NCBI GenBank assembly: GCA_903789495.1
Contig: CAIFEQ010000001.1
Location: forward strand, 1-64,000
Direction of reading: 5' to 3'
Length of the DNA stretch: 64,000 nt
DNA from: an uncultured Erysipelotrichaceae bacterium
GTDB taxonomy: Bacteria; Bacillota_I; Bacilli_A; Erysipelotrichales; Erysipelotrichaceae
Below the pieces are notes generated by a model. That model did not search any database, was not told where the DNA came from, and saw only the letters and a list, made by a program, of their open reading frames with translations. The position numbers and the translations under genes were made by a program. This document shows, piece by piece, positions 55,031 to 63,521 of the stretch; position 1 is the first letter of the stretch; the number at the start of each line of letters is the position of its first letter.

Positions 55031-56518
55031 TCAATAACAGTATTCACGCATCGTTTCTTCTGTTGCGTCCCATCCGCGAACCACATTGCGACATGTTTTG
55101 CCATTGATAGTTCCCGTCTCTGATAACATTCTGCGTGTTCTAAGTTCATCAAGAAAATTGCCTTTACTGTCTATTCCGAATGAGTTCTTTTCACACCATC
55201 GCTTGTAGTATTTGTAAGCCTCTTTTGCTGTGATTGAGCAATCCGCATCCTTTTTCATACATTCATCGAAGAAGTTTTGAATTTTATCCATAGAGTTCTG
55301 ATAATCAATCGTAGAGATCATAACCGCTTCAGGTTCCTGCAGTCCGATTTCCCTGTATTTCTCAAGTCCTTCTAACATCCAATTCAGAACCGCTGTGCGT
55401 ATTTCATCAGAAGCAAGTTTAGTTTTTAAATGTGAATCCTGTTCGCTTCGTTCAAAATGATGCGGAAATTCAATCACGCGGATGCGGTCAGACTGAAACA
55501 CAGAACGATCAGAGCAGACCGGAAGATAATTTGTGTTAAACCAAAGAACGAAACGCGGTATAAACTCAAATAGGTTTTCACCGAGAAAGCGGCAAGATAT
55601 AGCATCTCTTCCTGTAATACTTTTTAACAGAGATGAATCAAGCAGCATTCGGCGTGGAATTTCCACACAGTCAACGAAGCGGACACCCCGCAAGCGTGCT
55701 AATTCAGGCGTAGGACTAGAGGAATTTTTGTTTCTTTCAGCGAGCACCTCAGGCGCCATAGATGCGGAATATGAGCCATACACAGATTTCAATGTTGATA
55801 TAAATGTGCTTTTCCCGTTACGCGAACTAGGGCCATAGCAGAAATAGCACTGTTCTTCACACGCATTACCAAGAAGGGAATAACCCGCGATCCGCTGAAG
55901 GTAAGAGATTTTCTCTTTATCCCCTTCCATAATTTCATCAAGGAAGTTCAGCCATGTTTCCGACCTGGCATCCGGCAGATAATCGGCATCAGCACATAAC
56001 GTTAACATATCATTTGCTGTATGCTCTCTTAGTTCCCCTGTCTGCAAATCCATTGTTCCGTTCTTCAGGTTCAGAATGTTTGAATCATGATCAAGATCAT
56101 CGTTTGAACAATAAATGAATGAGGCGGCATCCTTAATCATAGTCCACCGATTCCCGCGATCAGACAAACGAAGAACCTGTTTTTGAAAGGCTTTCTGTTC
56201 ATCGTTCAGCTTATCAGGTAAGCAATCAGATAAATAAACTAATAAGCCTCTTTGCACAAGCATTCCGATGTTATTAATTGCAACATCCGAAACATCTTTT
56301 TCCCATATGCAGCCGTTGTAAATGTACCAATTCTTTGAAGTAACATTGTAGCGGCAATATGGTTCGATGATTTCAGCAAATATCTTTGCTACAGATATGT
56401 CATCCATTACAGACAACTCATTGTTATTAATCGGATCAATCTCATGCAGTTTATCTATTACACATCCAATTTCTCCGTATTGCATCGGACTGTTTTCTGA
56501 GATGCTCTCGCATATCAT
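55031..56518 (-). CDS. Phage/plasmid replicative helicase (P4/D5-like, SF3)
   Basis: 495 residues. The N-terminal half has the D5_N-like region (TLCADADYLPDARSETWLNFLDEIM). The SF3 core has Walker A GPSSRNGKST, a Walker B region FVDCVEIPRR and sensor 1 NTNYLPV. It probably unwinds the element at its origin during replication. It starts inside the PrimPol gene (68-bp overlap), so both are coupled. It has no primase catalytic motif itself; the partner supplies it. Confidence 0.88.
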   Translation of the reverse strand: MICESISENSPMQYGEIGCVIDKLHEIDPINNNELSVMDDISVAKIFAEIIEPYCRYNVTSKNWYIYNGCIWEKDVSDVAINNIGMLVQRGLLVYLSDCLPDKLNDEQKAFQKQVLRLSDRGNRWTMIKDAASFIYCSNDDLDHDSNILNLKNGTMDLQTGELREHTANDMLTLCADADYLPDARSETWLNFLDEIMEGDKEKISYLQRIAGYSLLGNACEEQCYFCYGPSSRNGKSTFISTLKSVYGSYSASMAPEVLAERNKNSSSPTPELARLRGVRFVDCVEIPRRMLLDSSLLKSITGRDAISCRFLGENLFEFIPRFVLWFNTNYLPVCSDRSVFQSDRIRVIEFPHHFERSEQDSHLKTKLASDEIRTAVLNWMLEGLEKYREIGLQEPEAVMISTIDYQNSMDKIQNFFDECMKKDADCSITAKEAYKYYKRWCEKNSFGIDSKGNFLDELRTRRMLSETGTINGKTCRNVVRGWDATEETMREYCY

Positions 56519-57410
56519 GTTCCTTCACCTCCTCCCTGTTCCTTTTCCATTCCTGAAAAGTACATGTGCAGCCAGCAATAGCTTTCATAATAGTTAATTC
56601 GGCATAGGTCTGTTCACCGTGTTTTTGATCCCATTTAGTGCGCATTAATGCAGACGTTCTGAATATCCTGTCAATAGCCGCCGGCTCACGTTCACACCAA
56701 TATGCGAGCATTCCACACAGCCACAGATCCGCTTCAGACTGTGAAGGGAACCATTCTTTCCATGCTTCCGTTTTGCTGTATATTGCGGCAAATTTCGCGT
56801 TCTTCATGGCATGCCTGATAATTTCCCTGTCCGATAAATTTAACGGCTCAGAGGGCCTGTAAACGGCCACAGGAGCATTGCGTTTCTGCTTTCCGTATTT
56901 CTCAAGCAGATAATCAACGGCTGCCTGATTCTCTGTGATTTCAGCGCGGACAAAGGGCTTTCCTGTCATGGCTATATACCTGCCTTCTGAATAGCCCTCA
57001 ATCCCTGTTTTGAATGACCTCTGCAGGGCACCAAGCGTGAACACGTGCAGACCTGTGCCTGACTGAGAATATTCAATATAAGTTCTGCCGCCGAATAAAT
57101 GAATCACCTGTGCCGTCTCTTCATTGACTGTGCCGTTATTGATACAGTGATCGAGATCAAACACGCACACACCAAGAGAACGAGACAGCGCGACACCCAC
57201 ACCATTAAACCGTTCACCTGAGGAATGAAGCACCTGCATTGCCTCTTCAAAGCATGCCCATGTTGCCGGATCAGTGCTTGATGCTCTTTTTGACGGATTC
57301 CTGACACAGTAAGGAATCTTTGTCTGTCTTTCCTTCTTTGTCTCAAGCCGCCACAGCACCCAGCATTTCCGGCTTGTCAGGTATGACGGAAAGAACAGTG
57401 CGTCATTCAT
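56451..57410 (-). CDS. PrimPol domain protein (NrS-1 polymerase-like)
   Basis: 319 residues. Catalytic motifs of the archaeo-eukaryotic primase fold are seen: DLD in CVFDLDHCINNG, and SGTGLHVFTLG (the SxH-type motif). A helical C-terminal region follows. It probably primes and perhaps copies element DNA. ATG 57410 overlaps the end of the winged-helix gene by 8 bp. In NrS-1-like proteins primase-polymerase and helicase are one chain; here they are two genes. Confidence 0.8.
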   Translation of the reverse strand: MNDALFFPSYLTSRKCWVLWRLETKKERQTKIPYCVRNPSKRASSTDPATWACFEEAMQVLHSSGERFNGVGVALSRSLGVCVFDLDHCINNGTVNEETAQVIHLFGGRTYIEYSQSGTGLHVFTLGALQRSFKTGIEGYSEGRYIAMTGKPFVRAEITENQAAVDYLLEKYGKQKRNAPVAVYRPSEPLNLSDREIIRHAMKNAKFAAIYSKTEAWKEWFPSQSEADLWLCGMLAYWCEREPAAIDRIFRTSALMRTKWDQKHGEQTYAELTIMKAIAGCTCTFQEWKRNREEVKEHDMREHLRKQSDAIRRNWMCNR

Positions 57411-57816
57411 GATTCTGTTTCTCGCGTTTCTCAAGATACCGTAACGCGGGTTCTATGCATTTCTGCGTTGTGTCTGTTCCTAACTGTCCCGTGTTGCAAT
57501 AGCTCTGCAGTTCTTCAATGTTTGCGGGATAGTAATATCCGTATGTATCATCAGCCACAATGAAGCCATGCAAACGAGCAGATAGCACTAAATCACGAAC
57601 CGCACGTTCATACATGCCCAGTGCTCCTGCTACAGTCGGCATGCTCACCGCATTCTCTTTACCTACGGGCAATAAACGAAAGAATTTATAAAGTGCCGAA
57701 TCTTTTCTATGTGAGAGCATCCAATATGAGAAGCCTTCAGGATGACCTGTAAAGTACTTATCAACATTAAGTTCTCGACACATTACCTCAATTTCAGAAT
57801 CAAGCATCTTTTTCAC
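57403..57816 (-). CDS. Predicted winged-helix element protein
   Basis: 137 residues, unrecognised family. The part NAVSMPTVAGALGMYERAVRDLVLSARLHGFIV has the shape of a winged HTH (recognition helix near YERAVRDLV). It could act in origin recognition or regulation. It overlaps the excisionase-like gene by 17 bp and the PrimPol gene by 8 bp, within one operon. Confidence 0.65.
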   Translation of the reverse strand: MKKMLDSEIEVMCRELNVDKYFTGHPEGFSYWMLSHRKDSALYKFFRLLPVGKENAVSMPTVAGALGMYERAVRDLVLSARLHGFIVADDTYGYYYPANIEELQSYCNTGQLGTDTTQKCIEPALRYLEKREKQNHE

Positions 57817-58024
57817 TATCCTTTTCTGCGTTACTGCCGGTATTCAAATATTCAATGAATTTAGGGTAGTTGATCAGATATTTGCTGCCTGCCTTCACAT
57901 AGACAATTTGATTTCTGATGCAGAGTTTTCTGATAAAGTCATATGAACAACCTGTTCTGCGAGACGCTTCTTTGATTGTTACCATCAAGGGTTCAAAAGA
58001 AGTTGTAATTCTATCAACCATCAT
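57800..58024 (-). CDS. Excisionase-like HTH protein
   Basis: 74 residues with a MerR/Xis-type HTH: VTIKEASRRTGCSYDFIRKLC followed by YVKAGSKYLINYPKF. It could direct the integrase to excise the element. The assignment rests on size, HTH type and location. It overlaps the preceding small HTH gene by 4 bp. Confidence 0.7.
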   Translation of the reverse strand: MMVDRITTSFEPLMVTIKEASRRTGCSYDFIRKLCIRNQIVYVKAGSKYLINYPKFIEYLNTGSNAEKDSEKDA

Positions 58025-58203
58025 TCAGCCCTCCGTTTTGCTTCTTCGTGAATCAAAGCGACAATACGGTCCTGTTCTATTTCTGATAGTTCATGGCGTA
58101 ACTTGCGGTACATTGAGTTTTCTGAGATGTTTAATAAATCTGCAAGTTGCCATTGTGTTATATGTGCTTTCTTTAACTCGCGCCTAATGCGTTCATTTTT
58201 CAT
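58021..58203 (-). CDS. Small HTH protein (Cro-like)
   Basis: 60 residues; ATG 58203 follows AGGAG. The HTH is ITQWQLADLLNISENSMYRKL. It is the first gene of the leftward operon, in the position of an early regulator such as Str/Cro in islands and phages. Confidence 0.7.
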   Translation of the reverse strand: MKNERIRRELKKAHITQWQLADLLNISENSMYRKLRHELSEIEQDRIVALIHEEAKRRAE

Positions 58204-58249
58204 AATTTTTCTCCTATTGATTTCCACAGGCCCTATGGATATACTCAGT

Positions 58250-58315
58250 ATAGTAATGAATGATGATGATTAGAAGTGATAAATAAGCGGCTTAAATGCT
58301 ATCATTCATTACTAT
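58250..58315. promoter_or_regulatory. Paired operators in the divergent control region
   Basis: ATAGTAATGAATGAT (58250-58264) and ATCATTCATTACTAT (58301-58315), a perfect 15-bp inverted pair with centres 51 bp apart. The left copy overlaps a leftward TATACT -10; the right copy lies before the repressor-like gene. Likely binding sites of the element repressor. Confidence 0.65.
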
Positions 58316-58332
58316 TTAGTTAGGAGGCAAAT

Positions 58333-58914
58333 ATGAGGCGTAACCCTGAATTTGATACTGACCGCATGAGAAAAGCAATAAAAATTCGAAAATACAGTAA
58401 TGCGCAAGTGGGAAGATTACTGTTTGATTCGAACTACGCGGACCCTAGATTAGGTTTTCAGAATTACTTACATCAAGGACGCATGCCTGCTTATCGGTTA
58501 GAAAAAGTTGGCAAAATATTGGATGTTGCTCCTGAATGGCTATCCGGCAGCAGAGATTTTGACTCATCATTTAATCTCAAAGATAAAAATGGAAAGCTGA
58601 TAGAAATACCGCCTTACGATTTTTATAGAAAATTTGACTCTGCATTCGGGCAAAGTTACGAAGGATATAACGGTATAAAATTCATTTTATCTTATGTTAA
58701 TCTCCCAGATTGTGTTGATGCTGATACATACTCTGTAATAGCTAGGCAACTGATGCTTAAAAAGAATAATGTGCAGTTCAAAAAAGATTTACAGGCCTTC
58801 ATTATTCAATGGGGAAAAGAAAAGGCTCAGCAGGAAGAAGAAGAATATTCAAGATTATTAGAAGAGGAACATAAGAAATACCCTCACGGAAGAGGAAATA
58901 ATGGCAAGCATTGA
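58333..58914 (+). CDS. Repressor-like HTH protein
   Basis: 193 residues. An N-terminal part MRKAIKIRKYSNAQVGRLLF and YRLEKVGKILDVAPEWLSG resembles an HTH of the Cro/CI class with a diverged first half. The C-terminal part (RKFDSAFGQSYEGYN...) may be for dimerisation or inducer binding. No LexA-like protease motif is seen, so induction by an antirepressor, as for Stl, is possible. It overlaps the integrase start by 14 bp. Confidence 0.65.
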   Translation: MRRNPEFDTDRMRKAIKIRKYSNAQVGRLLFDSNYADPRLGFQNYLHQGRMPAYRLEKVGKILDVAPEWLSGSRDFDSSFNLKDKNGKLIEIPPYDFYRKFDSAFGQSYEGYNGIKFILSYVNLPDCVDADTYSVIARQLMLKKNNVQFKKDLQAFIIQWGKEKAQQEEEEYSRLLEEEHKKYPHGRGNNGKH

Positions 58915-60247
58915 GAAAAGAGGAACATCATACCGCATCACAGTTTCAACGGGGTTCAATTCTAACGGAGATAGGTTAAAGGTCTATACTACGTTCCACC
59001 CCACAGCAAAGACGGAAAAACAGCAATACAAAGAAGCACAGGATTATGCAAACGATTTTGAACGACAAGTAAAAGAAGGCAAATATCTGTCAGGCAAAAA
59101 GATCACATTTAAAGAATTTGTGGATCAATGGCGTGAGAACTGGGCTGTAGATCACCTTACACAATCACAGGTAGAACAATATCAAACAACATTGAATAAC
59201 CGCGTTATCCCTTCTTTAGGACATTTAAAAATTTCGAAGATCACGCCTCTGCGGTGCCAGAGCCTTGTAAAGTCATGGATTAATGATGGTTTAGCACCTA
59301 AGACAGTTAGAAGAGATTTCAGTGTTATGAACAGCGTGTTCAAGTTTGCATATAGGATGAATATCATTCAGGAAAATCCTTGTGACCGCTGCGAACTCCC
59401 TAAAATCAAAAGAAACAACGATTTACGTTATTTCACATTGGATCAGGCAAAGCGATTCCTGGCAGCCTTTGATATGACATACACTACTACTCACAAAGCA
59501 CACAAACGTGTTTTAAAAGAAACAGGGGAAACCTATTATGTGCCGGAATATATAGAGACACATACTATCCCGACACAATTCAAAGCGTATTTCTATCTTG
59601 CTATTTATGGAGGATTCCGCAGAGGGGAACTATTAGCGCTCACATGGAAAGATATTGATTTTAAAGAGCATACTGTGTCTATAAACAAGGCCATTGCCCT
59701 GACAAAAGAAGGAATGATTATTAAATCGCCTAAGACAGAAGCCGGATATAGAACCGTCATGCTACCTGATGTATGCTTCTATGTGCTTGATGAATGGAAA
59801 CAGAAAGAAAAGGCGCTCAGAAAGTCATTAGGCGCCGATTGGAAGGGCAGCAAGGATAAAGATTTTGATCAGAACCATTTATTCATTCAATCGGACGGCT
59901 CACTGATGTATAGTGATACGCCTTATCTCAGATTCAAGCAGATCCTTAATATGTATAACCGCCAGATTGAGCAAGAGATAACCGCTGTGAACAATGATGA
60001 ATCACTCACAGAAGAACAAAAGAAAGCACAGACAGAGGCGCTCAAAGAGCAAAAACTTCCTAATATCCGTCTGCATGACCTGAGACACACAAGCGCAACG
60101 CTCCTATTATCAGAAGGCGCAGACATCGAAACGGTATCCCACAGGCTAGGGCATTCAAAGGCATCCGTTACTCTTGATGTTTACGGACACGCGCTTGAAA
60201 CAAAGGATAAATCCGCATCAGAAATTCTTAACAGATTATTGGGATAA
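58901..60247 (+). CDS. int: Tyrosine site-specific integrase
   Basis: 448 residues. N-terminal AP2-like arm-binding domain (IEKRGTSYRITVSTG), SAM-like core-binding domain, and the catalytic domain with R in GGFRRGELLALTW, HxxR in HDLRHTSATLLL, H in HRLGHSKASVT and Tyr in LDVYGHAL. It inserts and excises the element at tRNA-Thr(CGT). The gene ends 174 bp before attR. Confidence 0.96.
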   Translation: MASIEKRGTSYRITVSTGFNSNGDRLKVYTTFHPTAKTEKQQYKEAQDYANDFERQVKEGKYLSGKKITFKEFVDQWRENWAVDHLTQSQVEQYQTTLNNRVIPSLGHLKISKITPLRCQSLVKSWINDGLAPKTVRRDFSVMNSVFKFAYRMNIIQENPCDRCELPKIKRNNDLRYFTLDQAKRFLAAFDMTYTTTHKAHKRVLKETGETYYVPEYIETHTIPTQFKAYFYLAIYGGFRRGELLALTWKDIDFKEHTVSINKAIALTKEGMIIKSPKTEAGYRTVMLPDVCFYVLDEWKQKEKALRKSLGADWKGSKDKDFDQNHLFIQSDGSLMYSDTPYLRFKQILNMYNRQIEQEITAVNNDESLTEEQKKAQTEALKEQKLPNIRLHDLRHTSATLLLSEGADIETVSHRLGHSKASVTLDVYGHALETKDKSASEILNRLLG

Positions 60248-60262
60248 CATGTTTTGAATTAT

Positions 60263-60281
60263 GGGGACATTTTGGAGACAC
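60263..60281 (+). repeat. Integrase arm-type repeat, right end
   Basis: GGGGACATTTTGGAGACAC, matching the left-end copy with one change; TGTCCCC (60293-60299) nearby is an inverted partial copy. The rest of 60300-60420 is AT-rich, without a gene. Confidence 0.6.
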
Positions 60282-60420
60282 AATTCAGGCACTGTCCCCA
60301 CAAATTAGGATTAGACAGAAAACGAAAGAAAAAATATAAGCATCAAAATTGCGCTTAAATACAGGATATACAGGACGTTATAAAAACGAACACAATGAAA
60401 AGAAAAGTAAAAATGTGGCG

Positions 60421-60471
60421 TTCGTAATGAGTAGGTCGTAGGTTCGATTCCCATAACTGGCACCATCAGCA
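60421..60471 (+). repeat. attR, 51-bp copy of the tRNA-Thr 3' part
   Basis: Identical to 54155-54205. It is not a tRNA gene because the 5' half is absent. Confidence 0.93.
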
Positions 60472-60477
60472 GAAAAT

Positions 60478-60510
60478 GCCTGGTCAGAGAATTCTCTGCC
60501 AGGCTTTTTT
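60478..60510 (+). terminator. Original tRNA-Thr terminator, displaced by the element
   Basis: GCCTGG-T-CAGAG-AATT-CTCTG-CCAGGC followed by TTTTTT. It lies immediately after attR, where the tRNA transcript would have ended before insertion. Confidence 0.75.
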
Positions 60511-60548
60511 CTGCCCCTGAGGGGGACTTGTTACGAAGTCTTGCTGGT

Positions 60549-60845
60549 TCAGTTCCGGATGGTAAACTTCAGAATCTCCGGGTTGCCTTCGGCCGCCCGC
60601 ATCTGCCGGATCACATCACTCTTCAGGCTGTCAAATGTGCCCACATAGTCGCTGCCTTCGGCAGCGGGACCGCTTGCATACAGCACATCGCTGTTCAGTT
60701 TCCTGCCATGATGATCATAGACATCCTGCGTCGGCTTCATTTCAAACGTCAGTCCGTTCAGGCCGCACTTCAGTAGAATGGGATGATCTTTTGTAAATTC
60801 CCGGCCGTTCTCATCGTACAAGTCACGATACAACATGTTGAACAC
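60549..60845 (-). CDS. Hypothetical protein
   Basis: 98 residues, unrecognised, acidic and soluble, with DVYDHHGRKLNSDVLY. A GTG at 60845 lies 6 bases after AGGA; ATG 60836 is the alternative. A TTGCCG/TATAAA promoter lies upstream at about 60890. The stretch 60846-61205 has no intact gene; a minus-strand frame (about 61150-60972) without start codon could be a gene relic. Confidence 0.6.
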   Translation of the reverse strand: MFNMLYRDLYDENGREFTKDHPILLKCGLNGLTFEMKPTQDVYDHHGRKLNSDVLYASGPAAEGSDYVGTFDSLKSDVIRQMRAAEGNPEILKFTIRN

Positions 60846-61205
60846 CCGCTTTCCTGGAATCTCTCTGGATTCCTCTTACACCTTCTTTATAACGGACTTT
60901 ACAGACCCCGGCAATACACATTCGGGACTTTATGTATACGCTTTCAGAAATTCACACAAAATAGCGGTAATTCAGCCGTTTTCTGCCCCTTTCTGCTGCC
61001 ATTTTTCCCGCTGCCGGATACAGGTTTCAGCGCTCCGGACCGTATCCTGCAGCACAGCATCCCATGCAGCCGCATCAAGGCTCAGCTTTGTGAAAGGGAA
61101 GAGAGTTTCGTGAAGAAAGGAAACGCCGGCAATCCCTGCCTGACACTGTCTATCTGCCTTCTCTGGTTAACAGATCACCTTTCATCACGATGGTTTACGG
61201 TCAGA

Positions 61206-61233
61206 TAAAAACGCTTCCCTTTCAGAAAGCGTT
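61206..61233 (-). terminator. Terminator of pyk
   Basis: AACGCTTCC with the partner AAAGCGTT around a short loop; the minus strand ends in TTTTTATC. Confidence 0.75.
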
Positions 61234-61242
61234 GATATGAAC

Positions 61243-62688
61243 TTATTTGACCTTGATGATCTTCATCATGTTGGCAGAGCCTTCCCCGGTAGGATAGCCG
61301 GCCGACAGGATGATCAGCTGACCTGGCTTGACGCCGTATTCCTTGGCAAACAGGCAGGCCAGATCATCATCGTTGGTCATGGTATTCTGTACGTCGGAGA
61401 AAATCGGGATGACGCCCCAGAAGTCCAGCAGTCTGCGCTGCGTATCATGAGTGAAGGTAATGGCCAGAATCGGCACGCAGGGACGGAACTTGGAAATGCG
61501 GCGGGCCGTCGTTCCGGCCTGGGTGAAGACGACCACAGCCCCGACATTGTCCAGCGTCTGAGAAGCATCCGAGATGGCGATGCCGACGGCATCCTGCACC
61601 GTACGGTTGCCGGACTGCTTGGCTTTATCCAGAATGTCCCGGTAAGGCAGGATCTTCTCTGCCTCCTCGACGATCGTGCTCATCATCTCACAGGCTTCTA
61701 CCGGATACTCGCCAGAGGCTGTTTCGGCACTGAGCATGACACAGTCCGTGCCGTCCAGCACCGCGTTGCACACGTCCGAGGCCTCCGCGCGCGTGCAGCG
61801 GGGATTGTGTGTCATGGAGTCCAGCATATGCGTGGCGGTGACAACCGGCTTGCCCATACGGTTCGCGACAGAGATGATATGTTTCTGGTACACCGGCACC
61901 AGCTGAGTGGGAATTTCCACGCCCAGATCCCCGCGTGCCACCATGACGCCGTCGGCAGCTTCCAGAATGGATTCCAGGTTATCATAACCTTCCTGATTTT
62001 CAATCTTGGCAATGATATTGATCTTCGGCTTTCCCTCTTCAATCAGAATCTTGCGGATGGCATGGACATCCGAAGCCCGGCGCACGAAGGAAGCGGAGAT
62101 GAAGTCCACATCGTTCTGACAGCCGAAGCGCAGGTCACTCTCGTCTTTTTCGGAAAGGAACGGCATCGACAGCTTGACACCAGGCACATTGCATCCCTTG
62201 TGCGAGCTGATCGGACCGCTGACCTCCACGCGGCACTTGAACACACTGCCGTCGTTTTCCAGCACCGTCAGCTTCATTTTGCCGTCATTGATCAGGATAC
62301 AGTCATTGGGCCGCAGATCATCGAACAGCTCCGGACATTCGATATGGAAACGCTCATGAGTGCCCTCGATGTTCGCTTTTTCGACGTAGACAATCTCTCC
62401 CTTTTTATATTGCTCGGTATCGTTCTTGAAGGTGCCCAGGCGGATTTCCGGGCCCTTGGTATCCAGACAGATGGCCAGATTGATGCCGCTTTCGTCTGAT
62501 ACCTTGCGGATGCGCTTGATGCGTTCCAGATGTTCTTCATGCGTACCGTGCGAGAAGTTCAGACGGGCGATGTTCATGCCTGCCAGGGCGAGCTTGGTGA
62601 TCATTTCCTCCGATTCAGAAGAAGGTCCGATGGTGCATATGATTTTGGTTTTCTTAAATAAATGCGTATCCGTAATCCATTCATCCAT
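61243..62688 (-). CDS. pyk: Pyruvate kinase
   Basis: Makes pyruvate and ATP from PEP and ADP. 481 residues, without the extra PEP-utiliser domain found in Bacillus. Motifs: TKIICTIGPSS, the active-site LNFSHGTHE and MVARGDLGVEIP, and the regulatory C-terminal domain with TQAGTTARRISKFRP. ATG 62688 follows AGAAGGGAAG. In many Bacillota pfkA lies directly upstream; here only a possible remnant does. Confidence 0.97.
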   Translation of the reverse strand: MDEWITDTHLFKKTKIICTIGPSSESEEMITKLALAGMNIARLNFSHGTHEEHLERIKRIRKVSDESGINLAICLDTKGPEIRLGTFKNDTEQYKKGEIVYVEKANIEGTHERFHIECPELFDDLRPNDCILINDGKMKLTVLENDGSVFKCRVEVSGPISSHKGCNVPGVKLSMPFLSEKDESDLRFGCQNDVDFISASFVRRASDVHAIRKILIEEGKPKINIIAKIENQEGYDNLESILEAADGVMVARGDLGVEIPTQLVPVYQKHIISVANRMGKPVVTATHMLDSMTHNPRCTRAEASDVCNAVLDGTDCVMLSAETASGEYPVEACEMMSTIVEEAEKILPYRDILDKAKQSGNRTVQDAVGIAISDASQTLDNVGAVVVFTQAGTTARRISKFRPCVPILAITFTHDTQRRLLDFWGVIPIFSDVQNTMTNDDDLACLFAKEYGVKPGQLIILSAGYPTGEGSANMMKIIKVK

Positions 62689-62886
62689 AAGTGTTCTTCC
62701 CTTCTGGTATATCTTTCTTTAGACAAAACGATCAACGAGATGGTACAGCTGCCGGCGCGGTTTATGCGGACGATTCAGGACCATTTCACCCCTGCGGCTG
62801 GCAGGCATACGGTCCGCCCGGCTCAGATACCGCTGTCCGCCGCCGGGTAATGACCGATTCCGCCCTGCAGCTGATCGGTAACTTTT

Positions 62887-62967
62887 TCACGCATGTGATG
62901 CAGGCACGGATTCTGCATATCCTCCTGGTGAAACACCGGAAGACAGAATGCCGGTTTTTCTGATCAT
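62887..62967 (-). pseudogene. 26-codon frame resembling a pfkA start
   Basis: A perfect AAAGGAGGT (62981-62973) precedes ATG 62967. The peptide starts MIRKTGILSSGVSPGG, like the N-terminus of 6-phosphofructokinase (M-IRK-GIL-TSGGDAPG), then stops. Its place before pyk is where pfkA often sits. It could be a remnant, a real small peptide or chance. The rest of 62968-63487 has no convincing gene; it contains a hairpin, AAATGGTGCT/AGCACCATTT, at 63336-63382. Confidence 0.35.
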
Positions 62968-63487
62968 ACCAGACCTCCTTTCGCTTTTTCCGTTGCTAGT
63001 TTATCATCATTTCGTGAAGAAACACAGAATCCTTAAGAGACGCCGAAAACTTCCGCCGATTCACATGACCCGCAGCCAGGTCCGTCTTCAGAAGACAGCA
63101 CCATAGTTTTAAGGATCACACCAAAACAGGAACCGCCGCAGGCCCGCACAGGAAGCGGGTTTCCATATGACTTTTCCCTTATGAAAACCGGTGCCGCTCC
63201 TGACGTCTGTCTTCAGAGCCGGGAATCTGTCTGCAACCCTGCCCGCTGAATGATCCGTATTCCTTTTCCGATATCTGCCCGTCCGGATGACCGGGCTGCC
63301 TCTGGACAGTTTCCGTCTCAGCCCGGCAGAAATCAAAATGGTGCTCTGTTACAGGTTTCCATCCTGTACTGCAGCACCATTTCTGCATCTGTGTCCCGAA
63401 AGTCAGAACTTAAGTCCTCTTTTACCGGAACGGGCTGACTACTTCCCTGCACATCCGGCATTTAACGGATACGCTTTCATCAGGTGA

Positions 63488-63518
63488 AACAGAAAAGCGG
63501 AAACTGCTGTCTTTCCGC
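63488..63518 (-). terminator. Terminator of the DUF4230 gene
   Basis: GCGGAAA with TTTCCGC; the minus strand ends in TTTTCTGTTT. Confidence 0.8.
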
Positions 63519-63521
63519 CTC

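Larger units (their letters stand above)
54155..60471. mobile_element. Integrated element in tRNA-Thr(CGT), PICI-like
   Basis: 6.3 kb, clearly AT-richer than the flanks, between 51-bp direct repeats. Order from the right: tyrosine integrase and upstream repressor-like gene (rightward), paired operators, then a leftward operon: small HTH, excisionase-like HTH, winged-helix protein, PrimPol, SF3 helicase, and an iteron-rich region. A decayed gene lies near the left end. No capsid, packaging, relaxase or cargo gene is visible. The layout is that of a phage-inducible island or a small integrative replicon. Confidence 0.88.

Noticed and set aside
60421..60471. A second tRNA-Thr gene
   Set aside because: Only the 3' part is present; it is the att repeat.
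60972..61150. Minus-strand open frame of about 57 codons with normal codon use
   Set aside because: No start codon or ribosome site, and an upstream TAA; at best a gene fragment.
62691..62963. A 90-codon plus-strand frame before the pyk promoter region
   Set aside because: Lacks a ribosome site, runs against the pyk transcript and has no recognisable domain.
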